Assembly: GCA_030584085.1 (NCBI GenBank)
Contig: CP129490.1
Span: 3,071,511-3,135,510 of the forward strand
Direction: 5' to 3'
Source of the DNA: Melioribacteraceae bacterium
GTDB taxonomy: Bacteria; Bacteroidota; Ignavibacteria; Ignavibacteriales; Melioribacteraceae
DNA: 64,000 nucleotides
In this document: one piece after another, positions 1 to 9,079 of the stretch
Numbering within the stretch: the stretch's first letter is position 1
How the letters are laid out: each line of letters starts with the position of its first letter
Program-made: the position numbers and the translations under genes
The notes under the pieces: model-generated
Told to the model about the DNA's origin: nothing
Seen by the model: the letters and a program-made list of their open reading frames with translations, nothing else
The model's database searches: none

Positions 1-1251
1 TTCGTCCTTTTTAGTTTTATACTGTTCTAATGATTTTTGTGCTTCGGTTCGAAAATCTTCCATAACTTCTCTTCCCTCCTTTTTCTCGGCAAGTCTCTCT
101 TTTAATGTAGGAAGAATTTTCGCTTCTAATAGAATTATAGTTTCATTTTTTGTGTATTCTGTTTCATCATACCCAAAAATGTATCTTAAACCAAAAAACC
201 ACCATGGCAAATCTTTCAATAATGGAATACCTCTTCTAACAAAGGATTCTGCGTTAACAATTAATCCACCTATTGCTGTTTTTTCTCCGTCAAGCATTAA
301 AACTTCTGTGGAAGCGTTTGTTTTATTTATAATTGTAGAAAGTTCTGTGATTGTCGGAGCTGTGCTTCGTTCAGCATTAATTTTTAATAAAATATAGTTT
401 ACACCTTCTTCATCGTATATGTAAGGAGTTATTTGCAAAATTGTTCCGGTTGGAACAAATACATCAATTACGTTGCCGGCAAAATCTCTTTGTTTGATGG
501 AAATATCTTGGCCGATCTGAATTTTTCCCACATTTCCATCACGTACGGTTATTGAAGGTCTAGCAATAATTTCGCCCAAGTTTTCTTCTTCAAAAAATTT
601 AAATACCCCTTCTGCGGTTCCGTCAAACTCGCCCATTGTGTATTCGGATTCCCAGTTCGTTGTAAAGTCCGGTGGAGATTGTTGCTGCTGCGTTGAACTT
701 CCCCCGGTAGCTCCTCCTGTTGAAGTAGATGATTGGTCTTCTAGAAATGATTTAAAGTTTGCTCCTATGTTTAATCCACTTCTGGAAAGTAAAAATTGCC
801 AATTTATTCCGCGTGATCTCATTTCCGTAATATTAGCTTCAAAAAATATTGCTGAAATTTTCACTTCGCGAGAGTCAACGGCAGCATATGTATCAGCCGA
901 TCTTTCAATTTGTGAATCATCTTTTTTCTTGATAATTATTACTTCGGGCTTTTCTTCATAAGTGAGATTATTGTATTGAACAATTATTTTAAAAGCTTGT
1001 TTGAAATGCATGTTCTCAATCTTAATTCCAATCGGATCTGTAAATCCTGCAGTAGAGACTATTCTTTGACCGGTCGATTTTTCGCTAACCTTGTTGAGAA
1101 CTTCTATTGCTTGTTCGAATGGTATTTCTTCAGAAAGTGTAACAAGTTCAGCAGGGTTTTTATAATCACTCAACATTTTCTCAAGATCTTTTTGCCCTAA
1201 AATTGGGACTGACCAGATCATCATCAACAGTATTATAATTAACTTTTTCAT
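1..1251 (-). CDS. pilQ: Type IV pilus secretin, PilQ/GspD family (3' end beyond window)
   Basis: Outer-membrane secretin through which the pilus leaves the cell. The frame is open from an ATG at 1251 to base 1, giving 417 residues with no stop, so the C-terminus is missing. Residues 1-19 look like a signal peptide. Residues about 40-105 form an N-terminal secretin/STN-like domain (PFEQAIEVLNK). Residues about 124-300 and 310-390 carry typical secretin-core sequence: REVKISAIFFEAN, ARPSITVRDG near 231, and MLDGEKTAIGGLI followed by GIPLLKDLP. A Gly/Gln/Ser-rich stretch lies near 178-192. The start codon is one base from the stop of the upstream pilO-like gene, so it is the last visible gene of the pilus operon. 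The family is clear; PilQ rather than GspD is inferred from the neighbours. Confidence 0.9.
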   Translation of the reverse strand, partial: MKKLIIILLMMIWSVPILGQKDLEKMLSDYKNPAELVTLSEEIPFEQAIEVLNKVSEKSTGQRIVSTAGFTDPIGIKIENMHFKQAFKIIVQYNNLTYEEKPEVIIIKKKDDSQIERSADTYAAVDSREVKISAIFFEANITEMRSRGINWQFLLSRSGLNIGANFKSFLEDQSSTSTGGATGGSSTQQQQSPPDFTTNWESEYTMGEFDGTAEGVFKFFEEENLGEIIARPSITVRDGNVGKIQIGQDISIKQRDFAGNVIDVFVPTGTILQITPYIYDEEGVNYILLKINAERSTAPTITELSTIINKTNASTEVLMLDGEKTAIGGLIVNAESFVRRGIPLLKDLPWWFFGLRYIFGYDETEYTKNETIILLEAKILPTLKERLAEKKEGREVMEDFRTEAQKSLEQYKTKKDE

Positions 1252-1252
1252 T

Positions 1253-2137
1253 TTATTTACTCACGTTTTTTTCTACTAAACTTAAACTGACTTTCTCAAT
1301 TATGCCGCCTTTGTTCAAAATAAAATGTACTTGACTATTTTGATAATCGATTTCCGTCAAGTAACCTAGATAAACTTCGTCACCTTCCCAAAGTAAATAA
1401 GTGTTTCCTTTTGCATCTGCTACAAATGCACCTTCAGGTATTAATGCAAGAAGTTGTCCGGTTTGAACATCAAGTAAATTATTGACATTCGGCGGTATTT
1501 CATTTCTTATAAGCGGATAGAATACATCATACAATGGATTTGCCGTCAATCGATTCTCTCTAAGAGTTGATGAAGCAAACCTGTCATTATCCGAAAAATA
1601 AACCGAAGCATCAAATTTGAACGAGACTAAGTAATGTGCAAATCCTTCTTGATCAACATTTACAAAATTGGAAACTGCTACATTCGATACTTTCTTAAGC
1701 TCTTTACTTTGCTCTATTGCATAAATCAGTTTATACAAATCATTGAATGTAGCTGTGCCTTCTACTGCATAAATAAATTTCTTAAAATGTGTTTCACTTT
1801 CTACACTTTTATAAGAAATATTCACAAATGATTGAGGAGAAAATCCGAAACTAACGTTATTCACGAAATCGAAAAATCTGGATTGTCTCAATACAACCGG
1901 GACATTATATTTTCTTAATGAAAGTATTGAATCGAGCTCTGCAGCTCTAGCTTGTAAAGTTAGTAGTTGATCTATCAGATCATCTGTGTTGTACGCATTT
2001 AAATTGATTTCTTTTAGTTTCTCATTCTTATCGTCAATTTTCCCGTTCTGTATAACAAAAGTATATACTCCGCCAATTAGAACAATTACTAAAAGAATTA
2101 CAGCTAACAATATTGTATTTTTTGTTTTACGGTCCAT
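1253..2137 (-). CDS. pilO: PilO-like pilus alignment protein with PilP-like C-terminal part
   Basis: Inner-membrane component linking the PilM/N platform to the secretin. The 294-residue product has one N-terminal transmembrane segment (about 7-29), a coiled coil (about 33-75) and a PilO-like alpha/beta region (about 80-190). Residues 200-290 have short beta strands with a pattern reminiscent of PilP (LLALIPEGAFVADAKG, then GDEVYLGYLTEI), and no separate pilP is present next to it. The start overlaps the end of the PilM-PilN gene by 11 nt, and the next gene starts one base after its stop, so translation is probably coupled. The PilO call rests on order and topology; the PilP-like extension is inference. 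Confidence 0.65.
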   Translation of the reverse strand: MDRKTKNTILLAVILLVIVLIGGVYTFVIQNGKIDDKNEKLKEINLNAYNTDDLIDQLLTLQARAAELDSILSLRKYNVPVVLRQSRFFDFVNNVSFGFSPQSFVNISYKSVESETHFKKFIYAVEGTATFNDLYKLIYAIEQSKELKKVSNVAVSNFVNVDQEGFAHYLVSFKFDASVYFSDNDRFASSTLRENRLTANPLYDVFYPLIRNEIPPNVNNLLDVQTGQLLALIPEGAFVADAKGNTYLLWEGDEVYLGYLTEIDYQNSQVHFILNKGGIIEKVSLSLVEKNVSK

Positions 2138-3713
2138 TCATTACTCCTTGCTGTGACCGTAAATTTTTCCGCGTTTCATCTAAACTAAAAACCATGTTAA
2201 ATGAAAAAGCGTTGCTTTCCCGTAAAGGTTCATATGTAATATTTTCTAAGATTGCTGAGTTATAATAATCGGCAAATTCAGTAAGTACACTTCTTGATAA
2301 TGAATAACCATTTATTCTAATTTGATTTTGTGGGAGGTTTTGAATACTTGTAATCCAGAAATTTCTTCTTCGCTCAACAAAGTCTGATATTTGATCGAAA
2401 GTTTCACCCCAAATTTCAGTTCCGACTGTAGCCGAATCTAGAATTGCTTTAGTAACATCAAATCCGGCAATTTTATCCGATAGCGGATAGATTTGATCCA
2501 TTAACGCCTGGTTTTCTTGTTGCAATCTTGTTAGTCGCGCAATTTCGACGTCAAGCTCTTCCATCTCTCTTTCATTTTCCAAAATCAAAAAAGTAAACAA
2601 GAATGCGGCTAAGAATATAAGCGGCATTAAAGCATAACTTAACCAACCGAACTGAAGTATTTTTTGCGTCTCTACTATATAGCGAGGAAGAATATTTATT
2701 CCTTTGTACTTCTTATCTTGTTCGTCAAAAAATTCAGTTGCTACAGAAAGAGGGATCGCAAAATCGGCTAACTTTGTTTTTGCTTCGGCTGATAAGTTAG
2801 ATGTGTTGAAACCATTAAATTCTAACTCGGTTACGTTTGCTTCGGGGAATGTTCCATAAAAGGATAAAATTAAATTTTCCGATCTATCTTCACCACAAAG
2901 TATCACGTTATCAAGCTGCGGAATTCCGCCGTTTTCCATTTCAAGAAGAATTTTCGAAAAGTAAACATCGTAGGTACTTAAATTCTTGGTACCAATATCT
3001 AATGTTGATCCAATATGTTTAAGTTTACTTCCTTCGAGAAATATTAATTTACTGTATTCTTTCCCTGTATAAATGATAAGTGTATAATCTTCTGGGAAAA
3101 ACTTTACTGCTTTTGCGACATAATAAGCGAGAGAAATATCAGCGCTTTTTATTGTCTGAATTTTATAATTTCTTTTTTTATTGTGTTCTGCCAGTTGTGT
3201 TAGAAGTTCGAGGCAAGGGACATTATTTTCAAAAAATGCGGCTAGTAAGGACTTATCATTAAAAGGAATATAATCAATGACATCAGGTGCAACATAAATA
3301 TTCTTTGATTGCTCGATGTCAGTAGTAATTGCTAAAATTTGTTTATGTTTATCTTTCTCTTTCGGTCCATCATAAATATGATAGTTCATTCCCGGTTCGG
3401 TACCAATAGGGATAAATTTCGCTGAGTTTAGATTTATTCCCTCCAAACCGGATGCAATGTTTCCGATCTCGGCATTAGAAAAACCGCCTTCGCTGGTGTC
3501 CGAAGATCCAAACTCATCAAAACTAAAATCGCCTGAGACACCTTCCATATCGAATGATTGAACATTCTCTTCAGAAGGTGTTGCATCTGCCTTACCGCCG
3601 CCGTTTGCATTTAAGGAAACTGTTCTAAGAATCTTGACACTATCTTTTTCCTTAACAGCGACAACAATTTTAGTATCTGTACCTTCACAATATACGAATA
3701 CAAAAGGTTTCAT
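2127..3713 (-). CDS. PilM-PilN fusion protein of the type IV pilus
   Basis: The 528-residue protein appears to combine two usually separate subunits. Residues 1 to about 345 are a cytoplasmic domain placed where an actin-like PilM is expected. Residues about 355-378 form a single transmembrane helix (LMPLIFLAAFLFTFLIL). It is followed by a coiled coil (EMEELDVEIARLTRLQQEN) and a periplasmic PilN-like domain. Typical PilM is about 350 residues and PilN about 200, so the length fits a fusion. An acidic/Gly-rich stretch near 45-80 looks like a disordered insertion. The gene lies four bases after the pilT-like gene and overlaps pilO. The fusion call depends on topology and context because the PilM half is divergent. 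Confidence 0.65.
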   Translation of the reverse strand: MKPFVFVYCEGTDTKIVVAVKEKDSVKILRTVSLNANGGGKADATPSEENVQSFDMEGVSGDFSFDEFGSSDTSEGGFSNAEIGNIASGLEGINLNSAKFIPIGTEPGMNYHIYDGPKEKDKHKQILAITTDIEQSKNIYVAPDVIDYIPFNDKSLLAAFFENNVPCLELLTQLAEHNKKRNYKIQTIKSADISLAYYVAKAVKFFPEDYTLIIYTGKEYSKLIFLEGSKLKHIGSTLDIGTKNLSTYDVYFSKILLEMENGGIPQLDNVILCGEDRSENLILSFYGTFPEANVTELEFNGFNTSNLSAEAKTKLADFAIPLSVATEFFDEQDKKYKGINILPRYIVETQKILQFGWLSYALMPLIFLAAFLFTFLILENEREMEELDVEIARLTRLQQENQALMDQIYPLSDKIAGFDVTKAILDSATVGTEIWGETFDQISDFVERRRNFWITSIQNLPQNQIRINGYSLSRSVLTEFADYYNSAILENITYEPLRESNAFSFNMVFSLDETRKNLRSQQGVMNGP

Positions 3714-3717
3714 TAAT

Positions 3718-4944
3718 TTAGACTGCCCTCATTAATTGGAGCATTCTTGTTTTATTATTCGAATAAGCAATTGCATTATCTTTCGAAATCTTTCTTTCTT
3801 TGAATAACCTAAGCAAATCTTGTTCCATAGTTACCATGCCTTGAGGTGCACCTTGATTAATCATACCGTAAATTTCACCGGTATTATTGTTTTTTATTGC
3901 AGCTTTTACACTTGGTGTGACGACGAGCACTTCTTTAGCCATAACTCGTTTTCCATCAAGTGTAGGAACAAGTTTTTGAGAAACAACAGAAACTAGAACA
4001 TCCGCCAAACGATTTCTAACGCGTTCTTGTTCGGAAGGATGAACTTCCGCAATTATTCTATCTAACGATTCAACCGCGGAGGAAGTATGCAGTGTAGAGA
4101 AAACTTTATGTCCTGTATCAGTAACTTCCAAAGCAGCCATTATTGTTTCAGGATCTCTCATTTCACCAATCACAATAATATCCGGATCTTGACGTAATGC
4201 TTGTATAACGCCGTCTTTGAAACTTGTAACGTCTCTTCCGACTTCTCTGTGACGAATTAAACATGCATTTGATTTATGAACATACTCAACAGGTGCGGCA
4301 ATAATTACAATATGAGCCGGATCAAATTTGTTATGATAATCAATTATCGAATCTAAAGTTGTTGATTTACCGGAACCGGTTATACCCGTTACTAGTGATA
4401 AGCCGAATTTCATAAAATTGTGACTCATCATTTTGACTGCATATGGATGAAATTCAAGAGAATCAATCGGCCTGATTACAGCCGAAATATAACGCATATT
4501 TAATGCTAGGGTATCCAGATCAAAATAGGAATCAGCTCTGAAACGAAGATCCTTACCCATTTTTGTATGATAAAATGTATAGCTGAAATCTAAATTTCTA
4601 TTTTCAGCAAGAGCTTTTCTCTGATTTTCATTTAATAAACATGATATCAATAATGAGGTTTCATCGGCTGAAAGTTTTGGAAGTTGTTCAACTCTCTTTT
4701 TATCGCCAAATATTCTTAGCCAAACGAGTCCGTTAGTTCCATGCCCGCCGATTTCAACATCGGACGCTTCACGATCAACCATCACAGTCAATATTGCATT
4801 CACATACTTAATTAACTGTAATCTTTTCTCATCGGGTAATTCACTGCTGTGATGAATTATGTATTCAACTCTTTCCGGACCAAAAATGGATTGTGGAATT
4901 GATTGTGTAAAACTCGATAATATTTGTCTGGCATCTTCTAACAA
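3718..4944 (-). CDS. pilT: PilT-like pilus ATPase with altered Asp box
   Basis: Secretion ATPase of the PilT/PilU retraction type, 408 residues. Walker A (GITGSGKSTT, about 186-195), Walker B (DIIVIGEMRDPET, about 255-268) and the His box (STLHTSSA, about 283) are intact, and HREVGRD matches the PilT signature. The Asp box is odd: canonical IEDPIEF is here IAAPVEY (near residue 214), so the Glu-Asp pair is Ala-Ala. Confirmed codon by codon, ATT GCC GCA CCT. The start is a TTG directly after the pilB stop, with GGAG six bases upstream in the end of pilB. It may be a retraction motor, a PilU-like accessory or a partly inactive paralogue. Confidence 0.8.
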   Translation of the reverse strand: MLEDARQILSSFTQSIPQSIFGPERVEYIIHHSSELPDEKRLQLIKYVNAILTVMVDREASDVEIGGHGTNGLVWLRIFGDKKRVEQLPKLSADETSLLISCLLNENQRKALAENRNLDFSYTFYHTKMGKDLRFRADSYFDLDTLALNMRYISAVIRPIDSLEFHPYAVKMMSHNFMKFGLSLVTGITGSGKSTTLDSIIDYHNKFDPAHIVIIAAPVEYVHKSNACLIRHREVGRDVTSFKDGVIQALRQDPDIIVIGEMRDPETIMAALEVTDTGHKVFSTLHTSSAVESLDRIIAEVHPSEQERVRNRLADVLVSVVSQKLVPTLDGKRVMAKEVLVVTPSVKAAIKNNNTGEIYGMINQGAPQGMVTMEQDLLRLFKERKISKDNAIAYSNNKTRMLQLMRAV

Positions 4945-6738
4945 TTAGTCCTCCGTTGTTGCAGCCAATACTTCTTGAATTGAAGTCAATCCTATTCGAA
5001 CTTTTTCAAAACCTGATTCTCTTAAATTCTTTGTACCGTCTTTCTTTGATTGAACTCTTACTTTTTCTTCATCAACTTCTTCGCCTGATCTTACAATAAT
5101 TTCTCTTAATTCTTTTGTGAAATATAATGCTTCATGAATTGCCATTCTGCCTTTATATCCCGTGTTGTTACATTTCGGACAACCGACAGCTTCATAGATT
5201 TCGGCATCTTTCCATTCTTCAATATTTAATCCGGCGGATTTAATAATGTTATCGTCAAGTTGAGTTACTCTTCTTTTACAATCACTACAAAGCTTTCTAA
5301 TAAGACGCTGAGCAACAATCAAGTTGATGGCATAAGCAATTAAGAAAGGTTCTACTCCCATTTTAAATAAACGTGAAATTGCACTTGGTGCATCATTAGT
5401 GTGAAGTGTAGAAAATGTTAAGTGTCCGGTATTTGCTAACTTGATTGCAGTCTCAGCAGTTTCTTTATCACGCATCTCACCAACAAGAACGATGTCGGGA
5501 TCGTGACGAAGTATTGCTCTAATTGCCTGCTCAAAATTCATTTTATGACCGATCTTCAACTGCCGCGCACCTTCAATAACATATTCAACCGGATCTTCAA
5601 CTGTTAGTACGTTTACTTGAGGCGTAACCACTTGATATAAAGCTGCAATTAATGTCGTACTTTTACCTGAACCTGTAGGACCCGTTAAGATAACCATTCC
5701 TTGAGGTTGACGTATAGCTTTTTCGAATGCCGTTTTTCCATACCCTACGAGACCAAGTTTTGAAAGATCTTTTATGACTTTTCTATCATCAAGAATACGA
5801 ATTACAATACTTTCAAATTTGTTTCTTAATTCAGTTCCTACCATCGGAAGAACAGATACTCTATATCGAATTATATGTCCGTCAATTTCTCTTTGAAGAA
5901 ATCCATCTTGAGCTCTCTCTCTTTCAAAACGATCCAACCCTTTTGATCTATCTTTTACAACAGCCATTAATGCTTCGGGAAGTGTGCCTTCTTGGGCATG
6001 CCAGAGCTGCAGTTTGCCGTCAACTCTAAAATGAATTTCGGTTTTTGTGGAAGATTTGGGAACAATATGAATATCCGAAACACCTTTACGAACACCTTCT
6101 ATTAATGCTGCTTCAATAAGATTAATTAAAGCACTTTTATTTATCTCGGCATCTAATTCTTCTTCGTCAAGTTGCGCTTCCTGTTCATCGGATATGTGAA
6201 TTTCTTCATCGGCAGATTCCATCATTTTTAAGAATTCATTTTCCGGTGGAACGAGAATTTCTATAAGTTTATCATAATCGCGTTTGCGTAAATAATTTAT
6301 TTCATATTTCTTGGCATTTAATCCAAATGCAATTTTTGAAAGTGATCTATCGGTTGGATCAACGGCGGCTAAAATAAGTTTATCGCGCTGTCTTTCGTCA
6401 TATTTATAAGGAATAACTCGATGCTCGCGAAGCATAATTTTCATATCTTCATTCTGCGCTTGAATCATCTTACGCATTTCTGCAATTCGTTCTTCGGGCA
6501 AAGCTTCAACATGTAAATTTAATTCTCTGAATGCATAGAGGACTGCAACTTCACGGAAAATAGTATCATGATCAAAATTAAACTCATCAACTAAAATTTG
6601 TGCGAGATTTCTCTTGAGTTTAGCTTGATCACTTGCTTTAATTTTGAGGGCATCTTCTAAAATTTTTGCATCGATGATCCCCTTCTTTAAAAGTAAGTAG
6701 CCAATTTTATCCGTCATTTCAAGTTGTGTATCTAACAT
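4945..6738 (-). CDS. pilB: Type IV pilus extension ATPase PilB/GspE
   Basis: Cytoplasmic hexameric motor that powers pilus polymerisation. The 597-residue product has an N-terminal MshEN-like region (1-170), an acidic linker, then the catalytic core. The core has Walker A GPTGSGKSTT (about 352), an intact Asp box TVEDPVEY, Walker B DIVLVGEMRD (about 418) and His box STLHTND. The zinc tetracysteine is present as CSDC (about 487) and CPKCNNTG (about 520), which is typical of PilB/GspE and absent from PilT. It follows pilC by 14 nt and abuts the pilT-like gene, so it sits in one minus-strand operon. The ATG at 6738 has only a weak upstream ribosome site. Confidence 0.93.
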   Translation of the reverse strand: MLDTQLEMTDKIGYLLLKKGIIDAKILEDALKIKASDQAKLKRNLAQILVDEFNFDHDTIFREVAVLYAFRELNLHVEALPEERIAEMRKMIQAQNEDMKIMLREHRVIPYKYDERQRDKLILAAVDPTDRSLSKIAFGLNAKKYEINYLRKRDYDKLIEILVPPENEFLKMMESADEEIHISDEQEAQLDEEELDAEINKSALINLIEAALIEGVRKGVSDIHIVPKSSTKTEIHFRVDGKLQLWHAQEGTLPEALMAVVKDRSKGLDRFERERAQDGFLQREIDGHIIRYRVSVLPMVGTELRNKFESIVIRILDDRKVIKDLSKLGLVGYGKTAFEKAIRQPQGMVILTGPTGSGKSTTLIAALYQVVTPQVNVLTVEDPVEYVIEGARQLKIGHKMNFEQAIRAILRHDPDIVLVGEMRDKETAETAIKLANTGHLTFSTLHTNDAPSAISRLFKMGVEPFLIAYAINLIVAQRLIRKLCSDCKRRVTQLDDNIIKSAGLNIEEWKDAEIYEAVGCPKCNNTGYKGRMAIHEALYFTKELREIIVRSGEEVDEEKVRVQSKKDGTKNLRESGFEKVRIGLTSIQEVLAATTED

Positions 6739-6752
6739 AATCTATCCATAAT

Positions 6753-8093
6753 TTACATTACTGGTGACTTTGGACTTATGGTTGCTGTTTCTGCCGAGAC
6801 TAATGTTAGTGCAATCATAACAACCATTATTACCATAGCAATAAAAACTTGTATCATCTCAATAACATTTTTTAATCTGAATACCGTTTCGCTTTCATAA
6901 TAGTTTGCGAGCTGCAATGCTGTATTTTTAATTGTACCGGTTTCTTCACCGGAGTGAAATCGATTAATCGCAGTTTCAGTAAAAACCCCGGCTGCTTGAA
7001 ATGCTTCGGTAACTCCCGCGCCCTTTTTAATCATTAAAGGAATCGAAACAGTTTTAATTTGATTTTCAAAATATTTATTACCCGATGCTTCGGCAGCAAT
7101 TCTAATTGGTTCAATACTTTCAGCGGCACCGGTGTAAAGAGTATAAAAGACTCGGCAAAATACTTCTATAGCAGTTTTATGAATTAATGAACCCATTATT
7201 GGAATTTTCATCATATACTGGTCAATCCATAACCGGCCTTTTGGGGTTTTCCCGAAATAAATTAAACCAATTGGTGGTGCGATTGAAAGTATTAAAATAA
7301 GCCACCAGTTTGAAATAAGATAGTCACTCATTACTAAAGTAAATGCGGTCATTGGTGGTAAAGGAATATCAAATTTCACAAATAATTTTGCTGTTTCTGG
7401 AAAAATATATCCAACATAAAAAAGAACAGCAATAAAGAGAACAAAGAGAGTAATGATCGGAGTAATTAATGCACTTCTTAAATTTTTTCTAAACTCCATT
7501 TGTCTTTCGAGAAATTTAGCGGTTGCTCTATATATTTCCGCCATGTTACCACTTTTTGAAGCTAAACCTAACATGTAAGCGGTAAACTTTCCGAATACTC
7601 CTTGATACTTCATAAAAACGGTTTCGCTATCGGAACCTTTTTTCAATTCGTTGTTTATTTGTTTTAATGTTTCTCTCAAAGTCTTATTCTCTAAGTCATT
7701 CATTAAAAGAGTAAGAATTTCAGAGAAAGGCAATTTTTGTTCCAAAAGGTCAGCACTTAGCTTTACGAAAGATACGATTTCCTGTGGAGGTGGTTTTAAA
7801 TTAAAATCGAGTAACTTTTTATTTACCGATATAACTTGATAACCAAGTTTTTGTAATGCACTTATAACTTCAGATTTAGTAAAAGCTCTCTGTTCACCCG
7901 TAATAGGCTTTTCTGTCCCACGTTTAACTTTATACAAGAACGTAGATTTTTTTTCAATTGATTTAATTTTGATCTGATTTTTTTCAGCAAGTGCTTTTAC
8001 TTTCTTTTTGCCTTCAGCGAAAGTGGGCGAGGTCATTGTACCGGTAATAGGTTGACCGTTGGGTTTTATGGCATTGAATCTTAGTTCAATCAT
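6753..8093 (-). CDS. pilC: Type IV pilus inner-membrane platform protein PilC/GspF
   Basis: Polytopic platform on which PilB and PilT act. The 446-residue protein carries two T2SSF domains, about 110-235 and 300-430. Membrane segments are seen at ALITPIITLFVLFIAVLFYVG, near WWLILILSIAPPIGLIYFG and at the C-terminus (VFIAMVIMVVMIALTLV). Residues 1-100 form a soluble N-terminal extension rich in Lys. The second T2SSF domain has the usual GEETGTIKN-like turn. It is separated from the pilin genes by a strong hairpin and starts the machinery part of the operon (pilC, pilB, pilT-like, pilMN, pilO, pilQ). Confidence 0.9.
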   Translation of the reverse strand: MIELRFNAIKPNGQPITGTMTSPTFAEGKKKVKALAEKNQIKIKSIEKKSTFLYKVKRGTEKPITGEQRAFTKSEVISALQKLGYQVISVNKKLLDFNLKPPPQEIVSFVKLSADLLEQKLPFSEILTLLMNDLENKTLRETLKQINNELKKGSDSETVFMKYQGVFGKFTAYMLGLASKSGNMAEIYRATAKFLERQMEFRKNLRSALITPIITLFVLFIAVLFYVGYIFPETAKLFVKFDIPLPPMTAFTLVMSDYLISNWWLILILSIAPPIGLIYFGKTPKGRLWIDQYMMKIPIMGSLIHKTAIEVFCRVFYTLYTGAAESIEPIRIAAEASGNKYFENQIKTVSIPLMIKKGAGVTEAFQAAGVFTETAINRFHSGEETGTIKNTALQLANYYESETVFRLKNVIEMIQVFIAMVIMVVMIALTLVSAETATISPKSPVM

Positions 8094-8117
8094 AACTTTA
8101 AGTCACCTCAATATGAA

Positions 8118-8157
8118 AAAGGCAGGCAAATTAGTTAACCAATATTTGCCTGCCTTT
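8118..8157 (-). terminator. Hairpin terminator or attenuator between the pilins and pilC
   Basis: A perfect 14-bp stem (8118-8131 with 8144-8157, core GGCAGGCAAAT) encloses a 12-nt loop. Read on the minus strand it is followed by a U-run from the A-run at 8116-8120. It lies in the 115-nt gap between the last pilin gene and pilC, so it should end most pilin transcripts and let a fraction read into the assembly genes. Confidence 0.8.
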
Positions 8158-8208
8158 AATTTAAGAAAAAAGTAATCAAAAGTTTCTAAAATATTATTTT
8201 TCTTATTC

Positions 8209-8610
8209 TTATTCCTCTGCCGCAAATGCTGTGGAGATTATTGAATTTGGTCCAACCGTCATAATCACCGTGACCCGATTTCCGTCACTATCGACTTCTG
8301 TACCAGTAGCTGTTAATACAACCGGACCTTGGCCAGAATTTCCAGTTACTGTAATTGCAGCATTCATGTTAGGTGTAGGGTTTAACTGTGCTGGTGGTTC
8401 CCAATTATCAAATGTATTTCCGCCGCCACCAAGAGCAACTGGTTTTCTATAATGCTGTTGTGCTAATGCCGCTATATTAGTTAAATCTGCAACAACTGCA
8501 TCCTGATTTGCTTGCCAACTACTTGCTGTGAAAACGTTGATACCAACTACTACAGCGATACCAACAATGATAACGCCAAGAACGATAAGTAATAATTGTT
8601 GTTGACCCAT
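8209..8610 (-). CDS. Non-canonical type IV prepilin-like protein, copy 1
   Basis: A 133-residue pilin-like protein. It has a two-residue leader, Met-Gly, then QQQ and an uninterrupted hydrophobic helix (LLLIVLGVIIVGIAVVVGINVF). This fits prepilin-peptidase cleavage after Gly2, but the mature protein has Gln at +1 and Leu at +5 where canonical pilins have an N-methylated residue (often Phe) and Glu. After the helix come AALAQQHY, then ALGGGGNTF and a beta-rich tail. It shares its N-terminus and the LGGG..TF..W motif with the adjacent 127-residue paralogue. It has a strong ribosome site (AGGAG, six bases from the ATG) and its own terminator, consistent with a highly expressed structural subunit. 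The pilin role is inferred from topology and position. Confidence 0.75.
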   Translation of the reverse strand: MGQQQLLLIVLGVIIVGIAVVVGINVFTASSWQANQDAVVADLTNIAALAQQHYRKPVALGGGGNTFDNWEPPAQLNPTPNMNAAITVTGNSGQGPVVLTATGTEVDSDGNRVTVIMTVGPNSIISTAFAAEE

Positions 8611-8695
8611 TTGTGACTCCTGTTAATTTGTTTGTGATTATTTGTTTAAGTGATTATAAGAGATTTTCATGCCAATACTTATTTTTGAAATATAT

Positions 8696-9079
8696 TCAAT
8701 TAATTATTTCCACTAGATATGTACTAGGATTAATTTCAATTTGTACTTGTACTGAATCATTGCCTGTCACCACTTCATTCCCTGTCCCAATTAATATAAT
8801 TTGTTGTGCATCAATGCTCTCAATTTTATATGATCCGTTTGCTGTAGAGGTAAGCTCTGCTGGAATTTGCCATCCGGTGAAAGTTCGACTTCCACCCCCG
8901 AGGGCGGTTGGTCTTTGGTAAAATTGTTGAGCCATTGCAGCTAGATTTACTAATTCATTCGTTACATTATTTCTTTTTGCCTCAACAGCATTTGCCTTAA
9001 AGAGATTAATCCCCATAACTATTGCAATACCAACAATAATAACACCTAAAACTATTAAAAGTAACTGCTGTTGACCCAT
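8696..9079 (-). CDS. Non-canonical type IV prepilin-like protein, copy 2
   Basis: A 127-residue paralogue of the downstream 133-residue protein. The first 18 residues are identical (MGQQQLLLIVLGVIIVGI), then AIVMGINLFKANAVEA. The middle motif is AAMAQQFYQRPTALGGGSRTFTGW and the C-terminal half diverges. It also lacks Glu at +5. The two genes are 85 nt apart on the same strand. They may be a major and a minor subunit or alternative pilins. The ATG is preceded by AAGGTAG, weaker than the site of copy 1. No prepilin peptidase gene is in view. Confidence 0.72.
   Translation of the reverse strand: MGQQQLLLIVLGVIIVGIAIVMGINLFKANAVEAKRNNVTNELVNLAAMAQQFYQRPTALGGGSRTFTGWQIPAELTSTANGSYKIESIDAQQIILIGTGNEVVTGNDSVQVQIEINPSTYLVEIIN

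Noticed and set aside
152-1200. Short plus-strand ORFs at 152-397, 638-961 and 976-1200
   Set aside because: They are antisense to the open secretin frame, which encodes recognisable secretin motifs.
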